A stretch of DNA of 64,000 nt, from positions 744,001-808,000 of the forward strand of contig QPMI01000416.1 in the NCBI GenBank assembly GCA_004431415.1. The letters are read 5' to 3'. The translations under genes were made by a program, and so were the position numbers. Every line of letters starts with the position of its first letter. Position 1 is the stretch's first letter. The notes beneath the pieces were generated by a model. The model did no database searches and was not told the DNA's origin. It saw nothing but the letters and a program-made list of their open reading frames with translations. The DNA comes from Cyanophora paradoxa. Its lineage: Eukaryota; Glaucocystophyceae; Cyanophorales; Cyanophoraceae. This document shows, in pieces, positions 1 to 10,883 of the stretch.

Positions 1-643
1 CTGAGCCTCTGTACGCCCCAATTTGATCTAACCCCCACGACTGGGCCAAGCTTAGCTGGTGCGCACGGTGCATCCGGCCTGTCGGGCACTCGAAAGATTT
101 GAGCGATCATCCAACTAACACTGCACTCCCGATGCCATCGCCTGCCCCCTTTGTCCGATGCTCAAATGTTTCGAAGGCAGCGGGCGGAAACGTGGAGGCC
201 TCCAGGTCAGCGGCCGGAGAAGGAAAAGAAGGTTGGAGGAGCGAGCAGGAGGCGGACGATGAGAATGCTGTGAGCCATTCTTACAAGAGAATCGGGGACA
301 AGGGGGTTGGGAAGAAAGGCCGTGGCACAGCCGACGGAACAACGCGATCGGAAGGGGTGGGAGGGAACGAATGGAAGGCAAGTTGACGTGGAGACTCTAA
401 CGAGAGCGGGAGAAGACCAAGAGGCAGGAAGCGGAGGAGTAGGCGGTGGTAGCCAGTGGCAGGGGTTCGCACAGTCAAAGCCTACGGTATCTACGCGGAT
501 GACAAGCTCCGGCTGCAGAAAGAGCCAGTCCGCGCCAAAGAAAGGCTGGACGAGACGTAGCACCCGCCGCGCGCCGGAGTTGGGCCGGGCTGCACCGCGG
601 CCCACACGCTGCACGGTCCTCGGCAGCCGCTGGCCACAAGCTT
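1..643. other. No gene recognised (left edge)
   Basis: No open frame here resembles a known family. The stretch beside 644 is probably the 3' flank of the SmE gene. Overlapping frames on both strands are of the kind expected from high GC alone. Confidence 0.4.
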
Positions 644-1176
644 CTACTTCCCGGATATCATCATAAGCGAGATATTGTCTCCTTTCAGCAAGATGCGGCC
701 TGCGGGAGGCGGGGGCGGGGCATCAGCGGAGCACAATGGGCGCGATGGGCGGGAGCGTCTCGCACCCAGGGGTTTCCGGACGGACTTCTTGACGCTAATC
801 TCCTCCGCGTCGTCAAGCACGAGGTTCATGTACTCGTCGAAGCCCTGCCGTGCGAGCCGGAGGCGGTCAGGGCGCGGGCTTCGCGATGGGCGGCTGACGG
901 TCTCGCGCACGATGATCTGGCCTTCGACGCGAATGTCTGTGTTCTCGTACAGCCAGATCTGTATCCTGGATTTCTGTTCGAGCGGGGGAGTCGTAAGTAC
1001 GGGACTCGGCCATCGACGCACAAACCGCCCCGCTAGGCGTGCGAGGGAGCTTCACGATACGCACGTTTTGCAGAAACCTGAAAATCAGGTTCTGCGGGGC
1101 GGATCGGAGGCCGTCAGCGAGGGCGCGGGGACCGCGGCACGCGGGCGAAGCGCGGGCTCACGATGGGCTGTGTCAT
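644..1176 (-). CDS. SNRPE: Small nuclear ribonucleoprotein SmE
   Basis: Core Sm-ring subunit of U1, U2, U4 and U5 snRNPs, acting in nuclear pre-mRNA splicing. Five exons join in frame: 1176-1162, 1091-1065, 973-911, 844-766 and 699-644, giving 79 residues from ATG to TAG. All introns are GT-AG and 63-90 nt long. The Sm1 motif lies in exon 3 ([19 protein letters not shown]) and exon 4 ([15 protein letters not shown]). The Sm2 motif is in exon 5 ([13 protein letters not shown]). The N-terminal NLIFRFLQN is the usual SmE helix. The length fits the family, about 90 residues in animals, with a short N-terminus. It is divergent from the F-box gene starting at 1536. The exon structure is unambiguous and was useful for calibrating introns elsewhere in the window. 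Confidence 0.95.
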
Positions 1177-1535
1177 AATCTTCTGGAGCTTGGCCGCCAT
1201 CTTGCCTGCCTGTCGCTGAACTGCTCTGGTTGCTGGTTAGGGGGGGAGTGTCGGATCGGGGGTACACGCAAAGAAAGGCTTGAGTGGGCTCGAAGTGGAT
1301 GTTAGTAGAAGTCGCAAGCATGCAAATTGCAGCTTCGGCCGTTGGGAACGGGCTGCACGGATCGATCAACGCGCAGATCGCGTGACGCTGATCAACATCG
1401 CGTGTCGACGTTGTCCCCTTCTCTCCCCGCGACGTCGGGGACGTAACGCTAGGAGGTGTGTCAATCAACCCGCCCCTGCAGGGGGGCTGCGTCCGGGCAT
1501 CAATCTAATGTCTTCTCGGCGCAGGACGTCTACCG

Positions 1536-3469
1536 ATGTCGTCGCTGATGCGAGCGCTGAAGCGCGCGCGGACTTCCCTCGAAGGTGAGCTGCGGCGGGG
1601 TCTTAGGACGCGCGGCTCGAGCCCTTGTCTCCGCATCCGAACGCTTTGGATCGTATTGAACAACGTGCCGCGCACGCAGGCGCGCTTAACGGGTTCGCGG
1701 CTTCGGCGGAGTCCTACGACGAGCTTGACGCGGTTGACTTGCGGCGCTCGGAGGAGCTCCGCGGGGCACCCCGATCTCTAAAAGGCAGCGAGAGCACCGA
1801 AGGAGCCTTGGTGGCGCGCGCGCCGGCGGCCGAGGCCCTGCTGGATTCGCTGCCCGACGGGGTCCTCTCGCGCATCCTCTTCTTCCTCTGCAGCGATGGC
1901 GCGCCCGGCCCGCCGCCGCCGCCGCCCGACGCGCGCTGATTCTACGAGCTCGTCACGCAGACGCGCCGGAGGAAACGCGGCCCGCCTCGATGGCGCAGTG
2001 CGTCCTGGAGCTCGTTCTGGGGGAGCAGGAGCAGCCGCCGCCGCCGGACTTGCGGCCCGAGCCGCTGCTTCGCCTTCGCGGAGTCTGCCGGCGGTGGCGC
2101 AAGCTCTCCGAGCACGAGTCGCTGTGGGGCGGCATCCACATCGCGAGCCCGTCGGACGCGTGCGCACCCGCCGGCGCCGGCGCCGGCCGCGGCCCGCCGC
2201 CTGACGCGCCCGTCCCCTCCCAGGGCGTGCGAGGGCGTCTGCGCGCTCCCGAGGCGGCTGCGGCGCGCGGCGCGGTCGCTGCGGCTGACGCGCTACACGG
2301 CGAGCGACGCGCCGGAGGCCCTCTCGACTCTGGCGCGGGACGAGCACCTCTCGCGCGTGCGGCGGCTGCGTGTCTCCTGCGCCGAGGGCTCCGAAGGCTC
2401 CGACCTCTCCCGCCTCTTCGAGGTCCTGCCCGTCTTCGCCCACTTCTCCGAGCTCGAGCTGCTCGAGATCGCGACGCCCAAGGAGCTCGTCTGGCCCGGG
2501 GACGTGCGTCCGCCCGTCCGCCCCGCCCCGCCGCCCCGCCCTTCGCTCAGCGCGGCGCAGGTGGGGCTCTGCGTGCAGTCCTCGCTCTCCCTTCTGGGCG
2601 GGCTGCCCCGTCTCGTCTCTCTGCAGATCGCGTCCGTGCCCGTGACGCTCCCCACGCTCAAGGCGCTGGCGCCGCTGGCGCCCACGCTGCGCGACCTCTC
2701 CGTCACCGCGCTGGTCTCCGGCGACGACCCCGCGGGGCCCGTCATCTCCGCCTGCGCCGCCCTGGCGGGCCTGACCTCCCTCCGCCTCGACATAACGTGC
2801 ACGAGCCCCGCCCCGACGGCGCCCTTCGCGCCCCGCGCCGTCGCCTCCGATCTCGTACCCCTCTCCTCCCTCCTCTCCCTCCGCGCCCTGGCGGTCCCGT
2901 ACTGCACCGAGTCCCTCGCGTTCCTCGTACCCCTCTCCAACCTGGAGGCCCTGTACCTCCAGGCCTCCCCCGGCGCCATCTGTACCCCCCTGGCGTCCCT
3001 CCCCCGCCTTCGCTCCCTGGGCCTCAGCCTCCTGGACGCGTCGCCCGAGGCGGCGGCGGCCGCCGCGGCGGTGATCCCGCGGCTGTCGGGCCTGGAGCTG
3101 CTGGGCCTGACCCTCGACCCGGCGACCATGGAGCACGTGGCGGCGCAGCGCCCCGCCTGGCCCCGCCTCCACACCGCCGAGCTCAACTGCGTCCGGTGCG
3201 AGCGGGCGGCGGGGGCGCCCCCGCTCCTCCTCTCTGGCGTCCTCCCCTCCGGCATCCTCCAGCGCGTCTCCGGCGACGCGCCCCTCCTCCGCGTCCTCCG
3301 CACGCGCTGCCCCCTGCCCCTCTTTGACCGCATGGAGGCGCTGCTGCCCCTCAAGCGCCTGCACCGCCTCGTGCTGGCCGGCGCCGCCGCCCGCGCCGCC
3401 GACCACCCCTCCCTCCGCCGCCTCCTCCGCAACCTCCTCCCCGGCGTCCAGCTCGTCCTGTACCCCTAG
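1536..3469 (+). CDS. F-box protein with leucine-rich tail (1)
   Basis: Predicted substrate adaptor of an SCF ubiquitin ligase. The F-box core LLDSLPDGVLSRILFFL (about 1837-1890) is completed in the next exon by LRLRGVCRRWRKLSEHESLW (about 2068-2130), the usual LP..L..IL/RW..L pattern. The tail from 2222 to the stop at 3467-3469 is rich in leucine with irregular LRR-like spacing (ALYLQASPG, LRSLGLSLLDA, LHRLVLAGAA). Introns are inferred after the F-box exon, at about 2158-2220 (GTGCGCACC to CCCTCCCAG) and near 2504-2570. The start ATG at 1536 (MSSLMRALKRARTSLEG) is the best candidate but sits in a short first exon, so it is uncertain. The SCF role is inferred from the F-box alone. The long minus-strand frame over this gene is a compositional shadow. 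Confidence 0.75.
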
Positions 3470-4398
3470 CGCCGTCCCGCCCCGCCCCGCCCCGCCCGGG
3501 GGGCCGCCCCGCCCCGCCCGGGCCCGGGGAGGCCGCGCGTGCCGGCGCCGCGCCATGCCCTCTAAGATAAGGACTCTTAGATCTGCGTATACGTATGCAT
3601 ATGCTCGCTTCGATCTTCGATCTGCACTTCGATATGGCGCTGAGCTATGCGCATGTATGATGTAAATAGCGCGCGCTCGCGAATCGTACTCGTAATTAAT
3701 ATTATATATAATTATATAATCAGTCCGCACTCGCGATCGAAAGCCGCTGAGCAGCATGCCATGATGCGCCGGCGCAGCAGCAGCAATTGCAAAGCAGTCA
3801 ATGCCATCATTGCCGACGATTTGCATTAGCACACAACAACAACTACTAGGAGTTTCACATCGCCCAATTTATCTCTCCGACTAGATAACACTGAGGACCG
3901 TCGAGTGCTGTGCTCTGTCTAAATGGTAGGTTTGGTGATGGACTATCTGTATATCTAGCTACACTGGAGGTCTGAAATAGGTTTGTAGCTAGCTTTAGCT
4001 ATAGGTAGCTATTTATCTGTCGCTAGCGCCGCGGCGCTAAGTCTGATCTGCAGCTATTTTGATTTGTATACTAGGGTCCCTGAAAGTGATAAGGAAAGGA
4101 AAGTAGCTAGGGATCCCGGCTCCCGTCTGCTGGTGTATACACCCCGATCGATTTTCGCTGCTCCTCGCCAGCCCCAGCCGGGTGGGCTACTGGCTCGCCT
4201 CCGCCTCCGCTGTCTTGGTGTTGCCTCCCCTCAATGCCATCATTGCCATGATGCAGCCGCTGAGCAGCTAGCGCTTGCCTGCAATCATGATCATTGAATT
4301 CCACCAGGCTGCAACGCGGGTGACCAGCTCGTGGCAGCCTGGCAGCTCCTCCGAGGCCTACGGCTCGCTCAGCGGCTGCCGCGCGCTGACTAGTACTC

Positions 4399-4432
4399 AT
4401 GATCATGATCGTGATCATGATCAGGCTAGCGA
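4399..4432. repeat. Near-perfect ATGATC inverted repeat
   Basis: The stretch repeats CATGATC words on both sides of a central CGTGATC and so reads almost identically on both strands. Related ATGATCA words recur in the spacers near 37120, 37170, 37990 and 38435-38463. Confidence 0.7.
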
Positions 4433-4738
4433 GCCTCGGAGCTGTAGTGATGCATGCCTGACTCAGTGATGCACAGCCGCTGAGCTGCCAGTGCGCGCGG
4501 CACTGCGAGCTCGAGTGGCGTTCAACGGTTACCAAGTAACCGCCCATAAGCCTTTTGAAGTCCAGGCCGCCCGGCCGCCCATATGGCACTGCGCGCGGGA
4601 TGGCCAGGCCAGCCCCGCGGCCGGCCGGGCCGGCGCCGCGGCGGCGCCGGGCCCGAGTACTAGTTAACGTTCACTGACGTACGACGAGGAGCTGACTCAG
4701 TGAGAACGAGCTCGAGGAGCTGTTAAACGTTATGGAAT

Positions 4739-4761
4739 ATTAACGTTAACGTTAACGTTAA
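4739..4761. repeat. Tandem AACGTT palindrome array
   Basis: About four tandem copies of the self-complementary word AACGTT follow TATT. It lies in the spacer upstream of the unidentified gene at 5232. No function is evident. Confidence 0.75.
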
Positions 4762-5231
4762 GTTACGCGAGCAGCGCACCCGGGCCGAACCGAGCGCGGC
4801 CGCCGGCCGGGCGCCGCAGGCGCATGCGCAGGTGATAAAGCTTAAGCTGCAACATGTACATGTACAGTAATCATCGAATGCCTGAGCTCGAGTCAGATTC
4901 CAGCGCACCTCTTGAACCGAGCGCGAGGCGCCGGCGTTCATGGTCGCATTTGGACACGTACTAAAGACGCAGGTCCGGGCTACAAGTGTGGGAATGTACA
5001 CTGCGGCCGCCGCGGCCGCGGGCCCAGCCCACCGAGCTCACGCTCGGCCAGCCGGGCCCTGCGTGGCCCCCTAAGGAGAGTAATGCGCCTCCCCGCGGAC
5101 ACCCTGGCTAGCTAAATGGCCGACTTTCTTGGTTGGGGGGTACAGCTCGCTAAGAGTCGGGCGGCGATGCCTGCGCCGTGAAGCCGGCTTCAGATCGCGT
5201 TTAGGCTCGCCGTGACTTCGTTCTTCCGGCC

Positions 5232-6853
5232 ATGGAGGGCGAGTTGGACCCTGATTGCGTATCCGCTCGCCGGCCGCGCCGGCTGACATGTAGGCACGTC
5301 GACAGGGCTCAGCGAGAGGCAGGCGAGCATCCTGGAGGGATCCATTGGCAAGATTGCCGAGGTATGGCCTTTCCCCTCGAGAGTCGACTTGATCCAGCCT
5401 CCGCCGATCCTCTCGCAGGTTCTGGACAACCCTGCCGGCAACGGTGCGGGTGACTGCCTGAGCGTGCACGACTTACGGGCCTGCCGGACTCGGGCGGCCG
5501 CGAATCCGCGGCTCTGACCTCCGCCTCAGGCTGGTCTCTGGTCGAAAAGTACGGAACGACGGAGCTCCTGATCAAGCCCGTCGGCAACTTGCGTCTTACG
5601 TGCTTTAAAGACACGCTGCCGTGCAACGCTCCGATCGCCGCCGCGTACGAGTTCCTTCGGGATGTCCGGTCCATACCGATCGTCTGTGCGCCCGCTAATG
5701 ATCCCGCGCGCCGTGGCCTGGCTCCACTGACGCGCTCGCAGCGCCCGTGAGCGAGTCCATCGAAGTCGTTGCGAAGGCCGGGTGCGGGGGTGACGTTTCG
5801 CCTGCACGCTGCGCCCGCCCACCGCGCCCCCCGCCCGCGCAGCGTGAGGACGCGTTTCATTCACATGGTCCTGAAGGCGTTCTTGTAGGCTCCGGCGCCT
5901 TACGCCCTCTCCCCGGACCCGCTAACGGATGCCGGCAGCCCGTACCCGCGTCGGAAAGCCTGCTTCCTGTGCAGGAACTTTGTTCAGGACGGGAACGTGC
6001 CGTTCGTCGGCCTCTCGATGATCTCCAACGGGTGCGATTACCCCCCGCGCCCCGCCCGCCCGCCCGCTCGCCGGCGATTGACGGCCCGGCCCGTGGCCAG
6101 GCCGTGCGACTACGAGAGGGGGGGGGATCACCTGCCTAGCTTCGAGGACGGACGGGAAACGATGAACGTCGGTGCGGGCGGGCGCGGCGCGGCGCGGCGC
6201 GGGAGCCGCCGGCAGGCGCGGTCCCTGGCCTGACCGCTTGGGGGCCCGGGCGTGCGGGCGGCGGGGCGCAGCATTCATCGCGACGGTGCTGAACGGGCGG
6301 ACGCAGCTCGTCGCGATCCTCCAGAAGACGACTCTGATGGCCGGCTGCGGCTCTTCGCTCGCCCAGGTCCGCCACGCCCGCCCGCCCGCCCGCCCGCCCG
6401 CCCGCCCGCCCGCCGGGCGCCGACGGGCCCGGTCCGGCGGGGCGGGCAGATCCTGCCGAGGGAGCTAGCGGACAAGCTCGACTTCAGGTTCCGGCTGTGG
6501 CTCATCGCCTCCATCGTGGGGCGCATGCGCCGCGGCATCGAGCTCTTCCAGCGGGGCGAGATCTGGTGGCAGAAGTGCGTTCCCCCCCAAACCTACCCTA
6601 CCCTACCCTACCCACCCATCCCGCCCATCCCACCCATCCCGCCGATCCCGCCGCGTCCACCAGGGACGACGTGCTCATGCCAGGGCTCCACGAGCTCTAC
6701 ACGCTGGGCGAGCGCATCGCGGACCTGCCCGTGCAGAACCTCGGGCCCGTCGCCCAGATCGTGCGCCCCCCGGCCGAGCCGAGCCGAGCTGAGAGTTCAG
6801 ATCTGAGCTTAGGGCTTAGAGCCTGGCTTCTCTTAGATTACGCAGAGTATTAG
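5232..6853 (+). CDS. Unidentified spliced gene
   Basis: I do not recognise this protein. A chain of short exons keeps one frame: MEGELDPD from the ATG at 5232, then GLSERQASILEGSIGKIAE, VLDNPAGN, WSLVEKYGTTELLIKPVGNL (about 5530-5650), APYALSPDPLTDAGSPYPRR plus KACFLCRNFVQDGNVPFV (about 5895-6008), FIATVLNGRTQLVAILQKT (about 6272-6330), ELADKLDFRFRLWLIASIVG (about 6460-6520), and DDVLMPGLHELYTLGERIAD (from about 6663). The first intron fits only with a GC donor at 5257 and an acceptor ending at 5293. The CxxC in FLCRN is the only metal-site-like feature. After IADLPVQNLGPVAQI the frame either runs to a stop at 6853 or splices at GTGCGCC (6764) into the exon at about 6971, which would fuse it to the next gene. 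Confidence 0.45.
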
Positions 6854-6970
6854 CTTAGCTTAGCTTAGCTTAGCTTAGTATTAGTCTCTTAGCTTCTCTT
6901 AGCTTAGCTTCTCTTATCTTAGCCTCGCCTCGCCCGCTCTGACGTGCGGGCGGGCGGCCCGTTCTCTCAG
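6764..6970 (+). repeat. TTAGC-repeat stretch, probable intron
   Basis: The stretch carries repeated TTAGCTTAGCTTAGC and TTAGCTTCTC words (about 6825-6925) and ends in TTCTCTCAG. That end is a good acceptor directly before the exon GAGCCGCCCCGGGACGAG. It is either an intron joining the flanking coding regions or the spacer between two genes. Its AT-rich pyrimidine tract differs from the C-rich introns around it. Confidence 0.5.
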
Positions 6971-6991
6971 GAGCCGCCCCGGGACGAGGCG

Positions 6992-9900
6992 ATGGCCAAG
7001 GCCGACGAGATGGAGGCGCTGGCCCGGGACCTCGAGGACAAGGTCCGCCCCGGGCGTACCCCCCTAGCTACCCAGCGGCCTCCGCCGGTCTTAGCTGAGC
7101 CGAGCGCAGCTGAGCCTCTTCGCGTTCGCGGCGGCGGGCGTGCCGGGCCAGCAGGCGGCCCTCGGGCAGCAGTACAGCGCGCTGCACGAGAAGTGCCTCC
7201 GCATCTCGGCGACGACGATCGCTCGGCTGGAGGAGCAGCTGGCGCGCATCGTGGTGCTGCAGCAGAGCCCGCTGGACCTCGTGCAGGAGATCGAGCCCCG
7301 CGAGACGCTGGCGCAGCGCCAGGCGGCCGTCGCCGCCGGCATCGTCAGCGCGCACGGCACGCCGCCCTCCACCTCCGCCAACTCGCCCATGCTGCCCGAG
7401 GACGATCGGCTTGCGGCGCTCCTCTCGCCGGGGCCGCCCCCGCACGACGCGGGCGGGGCGGGGCCCGGGCCCGGGCCCGACGTGCCCGTCCACGACGCGC
7501 TGGCGATGGAGACGGCCCGGGTACAGGGCGAGATCGAGATGCTGAAGCGGCGGCACAGCATCCTCCAGCAGATGCGGCTCACGGCCTTCGAGGGGCCGAC
7601 GGCCCTCTCCGGCGGCCCCGACGACACTTTTACGAAGCGGCCCCGCTGGGCCGCGCAGCCCCTCTCCGCCGACCCGGGGCAGCCCTGGGCACAGCCGCAC
7701 TCGCCGGCGCCGGCGCCGGCGCCGGCGCCGGCGTGGCCGGGCAGGCGGCGCAGCGGGCCGCCGAGGCCGCGGCGTGGGGCCCGCCCGACCCGGGCGGGGC
7801 CTTGGACCTGGGGCTCGGCGGCCTGGGCAGGCCCCTGCCGCCCATCAGCGGCGGCGCCTCGCGGGCGGGGCGGGGCGCCCCCTCGGCGCCGCCCGCGCCG
7901 GCCGTACACCCGCAGGGCTTCCCCTTCTCGGATCCCGAGCCGACCCTCTTCCCTGCCCCCATGGCGTGCGCGCCGACCCCACCCCAGCCGCCGGGAAGCC
8001 CCGCCGCGCCCATGGAGTGCTCCACCTCCACCCCGACCCTCTCCCTGCCGCCCCTCTCCCCGGCGCTGCCGCCCCTGCCCGTCGACTCGGACGGCAACCC
8101 CGCGCTGGGGCCCCTGGACCCCTACGCCCTCCTCGCGGCCTTCGGGGCCCCCGGCGAGGCCCCCGAGCTCTACGAGGCGCTCTCGCCCGACCCCAGCGTC
8201 AGCTTCCTCGACCTCTTCGCGGGCGCCGAGGAGGTCCCCGGCTCCGCCTCGGCCTTCTCCGGCTCCGCCTGCACCCCGCGGGACGCCGGCATGCACCTGC
8301 CCCCGGCCTCGACCTCAGCGTTCGGCGACCCCGAGGCCTCCCAGCAACTCCACCCCCTCTCGCTCCCGGGTACCCCCCTGGGCCTCCCGCACCCCGGCCA
8401 GCTCATCTTCCCCCCCATGCCCCCCATCGACCCGCTGCCGCCGGCCGCCGCCGAGCCGCCCGAGGACCGCTTCTCCGCCCTCCCCCCCAGCCTCCTCATC
8501 CGCATCTTGGCCTCGCTGAGCCTCGCGGACCGGGCCGCGTGCGCGCGGGTCTGCCGCTCGCTCCGCGCGGCGGCGGCCTCAGACGCCCTGTGGCTCCCCA
8601 CGCTACACGTCCTCTTCGGCCCCGATGCCGACAAGCGCTGCGGGCGCAAGATCGCGCCCGGCACGCCCGCCATCGCCCTCTTCGCCGCGCGCCGGCGCGC
8701 CGAGCTCAACTGGCGGGCCGGCCGCCTCGCCCTCTCCTCGCCCTGCGTCTGCTCCAAGACGGCGGGCAAGCCCGTGCGGGTCGTGACGATGCTGGACCCC
8801 GCCGACTTCCGGGAATCCATCCTGCTCTCGGGCGGCGGGGACGGCGTGGTGCGCGTACACGTCGGGCCGCACCTCCGCCCCATCCAGAACTTCAAGGCCC
8901 GCTCGGGCGTCGGCGTCGCCGCCATGCGCGTCGCCCCGCCGCACCACGGCCCCAGCGCCGGCGCGGGGATCATCACCATCGCGTACCGGGACGGCACCAT
9001 CGCGCACTGGGACATGGTCGCTGGTACCCTCCACTGGCGCTTCACCGCCGGCGAGCTCTCCCGCTCCGGCTCGCTCGACGGCATCACCCTGGGCGCCCGC
9101 CTCGTCGCCGCCTGGGGCTCCACCGCCCTGCGCGCCCCCGTGCCCATCCCGCCCGCCCTCACCCCGCCCCTCGGCGTCTCCACCCCCTCGTCCGCCGGCA
9201 GCAGCCCGCCCCTCCCGGGCTCCCTCGGCTCCCCCTCCCTCCCCCAGCCCGCGCCCACCGTCCTCGCGGGGGGCAGCCCGCAAGTCCCCGTAGCCCTCCC
9301 CGCCTCCGTCCCCGAGTACGTCGTCCGGGTACACGATCTCGTGGACCGGGGGCGGAGCGGGCCCCCGCCCCTCGTCGCCACCCTCGGGCGCGTGCCGTAT
9401 CCCCCCTTACCCCCCCCCCCCACCCCCCGCCTCCCGCCACCCGCCGCGCGGCGTCGCCTGACGCGCGCCCGCGCAGGGGCCACCCCCGCCGCATCACGTG
9501 CGCGTCCCTGTGCGAGAGCCGCTGCGGCGACTCGCCCCTCGCCGTCACCGGTCCGCCCCCGTCCCCTCCGCCCGTACCCCCCCCCCCGGCCGACCGACCG
9601 CGCCCGCAGGCTCGGCGGACGGGTACGTGCGGGTGTGGGACCTGAACCGGTGCGGGTCGCCGGGCGGGAGCGGCATCGCGAGCCCGCAGGCGACGCTGCC
9701 CGGGCACACCGGCTCGATCATCCAGGCCGAGCTCTGCGGCGGCTTCATGCTGCTCTCCGCCGCCAAGGACCGATCCGTGCGGGTCTGGGACCTGAGGCAG
9801 CCCCCCGAGACCGCCGCCATCCGCCGCATCGTCCGCCTCCCGACCCGCCCCGCCCCGCCCCGCCCCGCCCCTCAGCCTCAGCTGACCGGCCGGCCCACCC

Positions 9901-10233
9901 CCGCTCCCCGCAGCCGCACCCCGACAAGCTGACGGCGGTCGCGGCGCGGCTGGACGTGCCCTCCGTCGTCGCCCCGCTCCTGGTCACCGCCACCGAGGAC
10001 GCCGCCATCCGCACCTTCGACCTCCGGTGAGTTAAAAACTGCACCCTCCTGCTCCGCTTCAATTCCCCTTCTTCTTCTCCGCTGACTGGGGGCGGGCCGC
10101 GGGCAGGGCCGGGACGCCGCTGGCGCACCTGGTGGGCGCCGTGCAGAGCCCCGCGACGGCGCTCGCGCTGGCGCCCTTCGACGCCGCCGTCGGCTGCAAG
10201 GACGGATCGATCCGCTGGCTCACCTTCGACTAG
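6992..10233 (+). CDS. F-box/WD40 repeat protein with N-terminal coiled coil
   Basis: Predicted SCF adaptor with a WD40 propeller. The exon from the ATG at 6992 (MAKADEMEALARDLEDK) splices to a helical, coiled-coil-like region (about 7120-7660; ISATTIARLEEQLARIVVLQ and MLKRRHSILQQMRL). A long Pro/Ser-rich linker follows to about 8460. The F-box is at about 8475-8600 (FSALPPSLLIRILASLSLAD). WD-type blades follow: SGGGDGVVRVHVG, IITIAYRDGTIAHWDM, SADGYVRVWDLNR, LLSAAKDRSVRVWDLRQ, VTATEDAAIRTFDLR and GCKDGSIRWLTFD, then the TAG at 10231. Three C-terminal introns are clear, at about 9390-9477, 9551-9610 and 10028-10108. The coiled-coil and F-box frames differ, so an unplaced junction lies between about 7680 and 7740. 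The upstream gene may be part of the same unit. Confidence 0.7.
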
Positions 10234-10883
10234 CCTGGGAGGGCCCGGCCGTGGCTCTGCTCCCGACCCTGCGGCCGCGGCCACAGGCTCCCGCGGCCGC
10301 CTAGCCAGACCCCGCGGCCGCCAAGTTCTACACCCCCTTCTCCTCTCCTCTCCTCTTCGCATGTTCGAGGGCCCCGAGGCGTTCGCCGAGTCCGTAGCGT
10401 TATCGTTTTTATGTTAGCATCAGGGACCCTGCCGGCGCCAGTAATCGTAAGTTTACTCAGCTAGTTCTTAGAACCGCTTTGTAGTGTACATTAGCAGGCT
10501 CGTCTCTATCTCCACGAATATCGAAGCCTGGGTAAACATTATTTATACGAGAGTCCCCGCTGAATTAAACGTACGTATACGTAAACATTATAATTACGTA
10601 TACGAGGGGATACCTAGCGCTATCGGTACGGGGGCCGCGGCGCCGCTACGAATCGAAGACGAATTCGAATCGAAGATCTAGACTGTGCTGGCGCCGGCGC
10701 GTACCTCCCGATCGCGCGAGTCACTGAGTCCAGCGCGCGCGTACCATATCATAGTATATATAGCTAGCTCGACTTGGCGAGCTCGACCCAGCTAGTACTA
10801 GTACCGCCGGGCCGGCCCGGGACCCAGCTGCGCGTATACGTACTACGGTACGTTCATCGCGCGGCGCGCGCGCCGGCCGCGGC
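10234..10883. other. Spacer packed with self-complementary words
   Basis: No gene is seen. From about 10440 the sequence is a near-continuous chain of palindromic words such as TACGTA, CCGCGG, GGCGCC, GAATTC, AGATCT, TCTAGA, CGATCG, AGCTAGCT and CTAGTACTAG. Confidence 0.6.

Larger units (their letters stand above)
3470..5231. other. Gene-free palindrome-rich spacer
   Basis: About 1.75 kb without a convincing gene. The first 100 bases are CCCCGCC-rich. The rest is a string of short self-complementary words, for example CATGATCATGATC around 4399-4432, a run of AACGTT at about 4739-4761, TGTACATGTACA near 4855, and GGCCGGCC/GGCGCC clusters around 4600-4650. The base composition is clearly lower in GC than the flanking genes. 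Confidence 0.6.

Noticed and set aside
1778-3832. A 684-residue minus-strand frame opposite the first F-box gene
   Set aside because: The plus strand has a clear F-box and LRR-like tail. The antisense frame is Arg/Gly/Ala noise from GC-rich third positions.
6590-6660. Telomere-like repeat (CCCTACCCTACCC)
   Set aside because: Only about three CCCTA units, quickly degrading to CCCATCCCGCC, inside an intron. This is intronic C-rich sequence, not a telomere.
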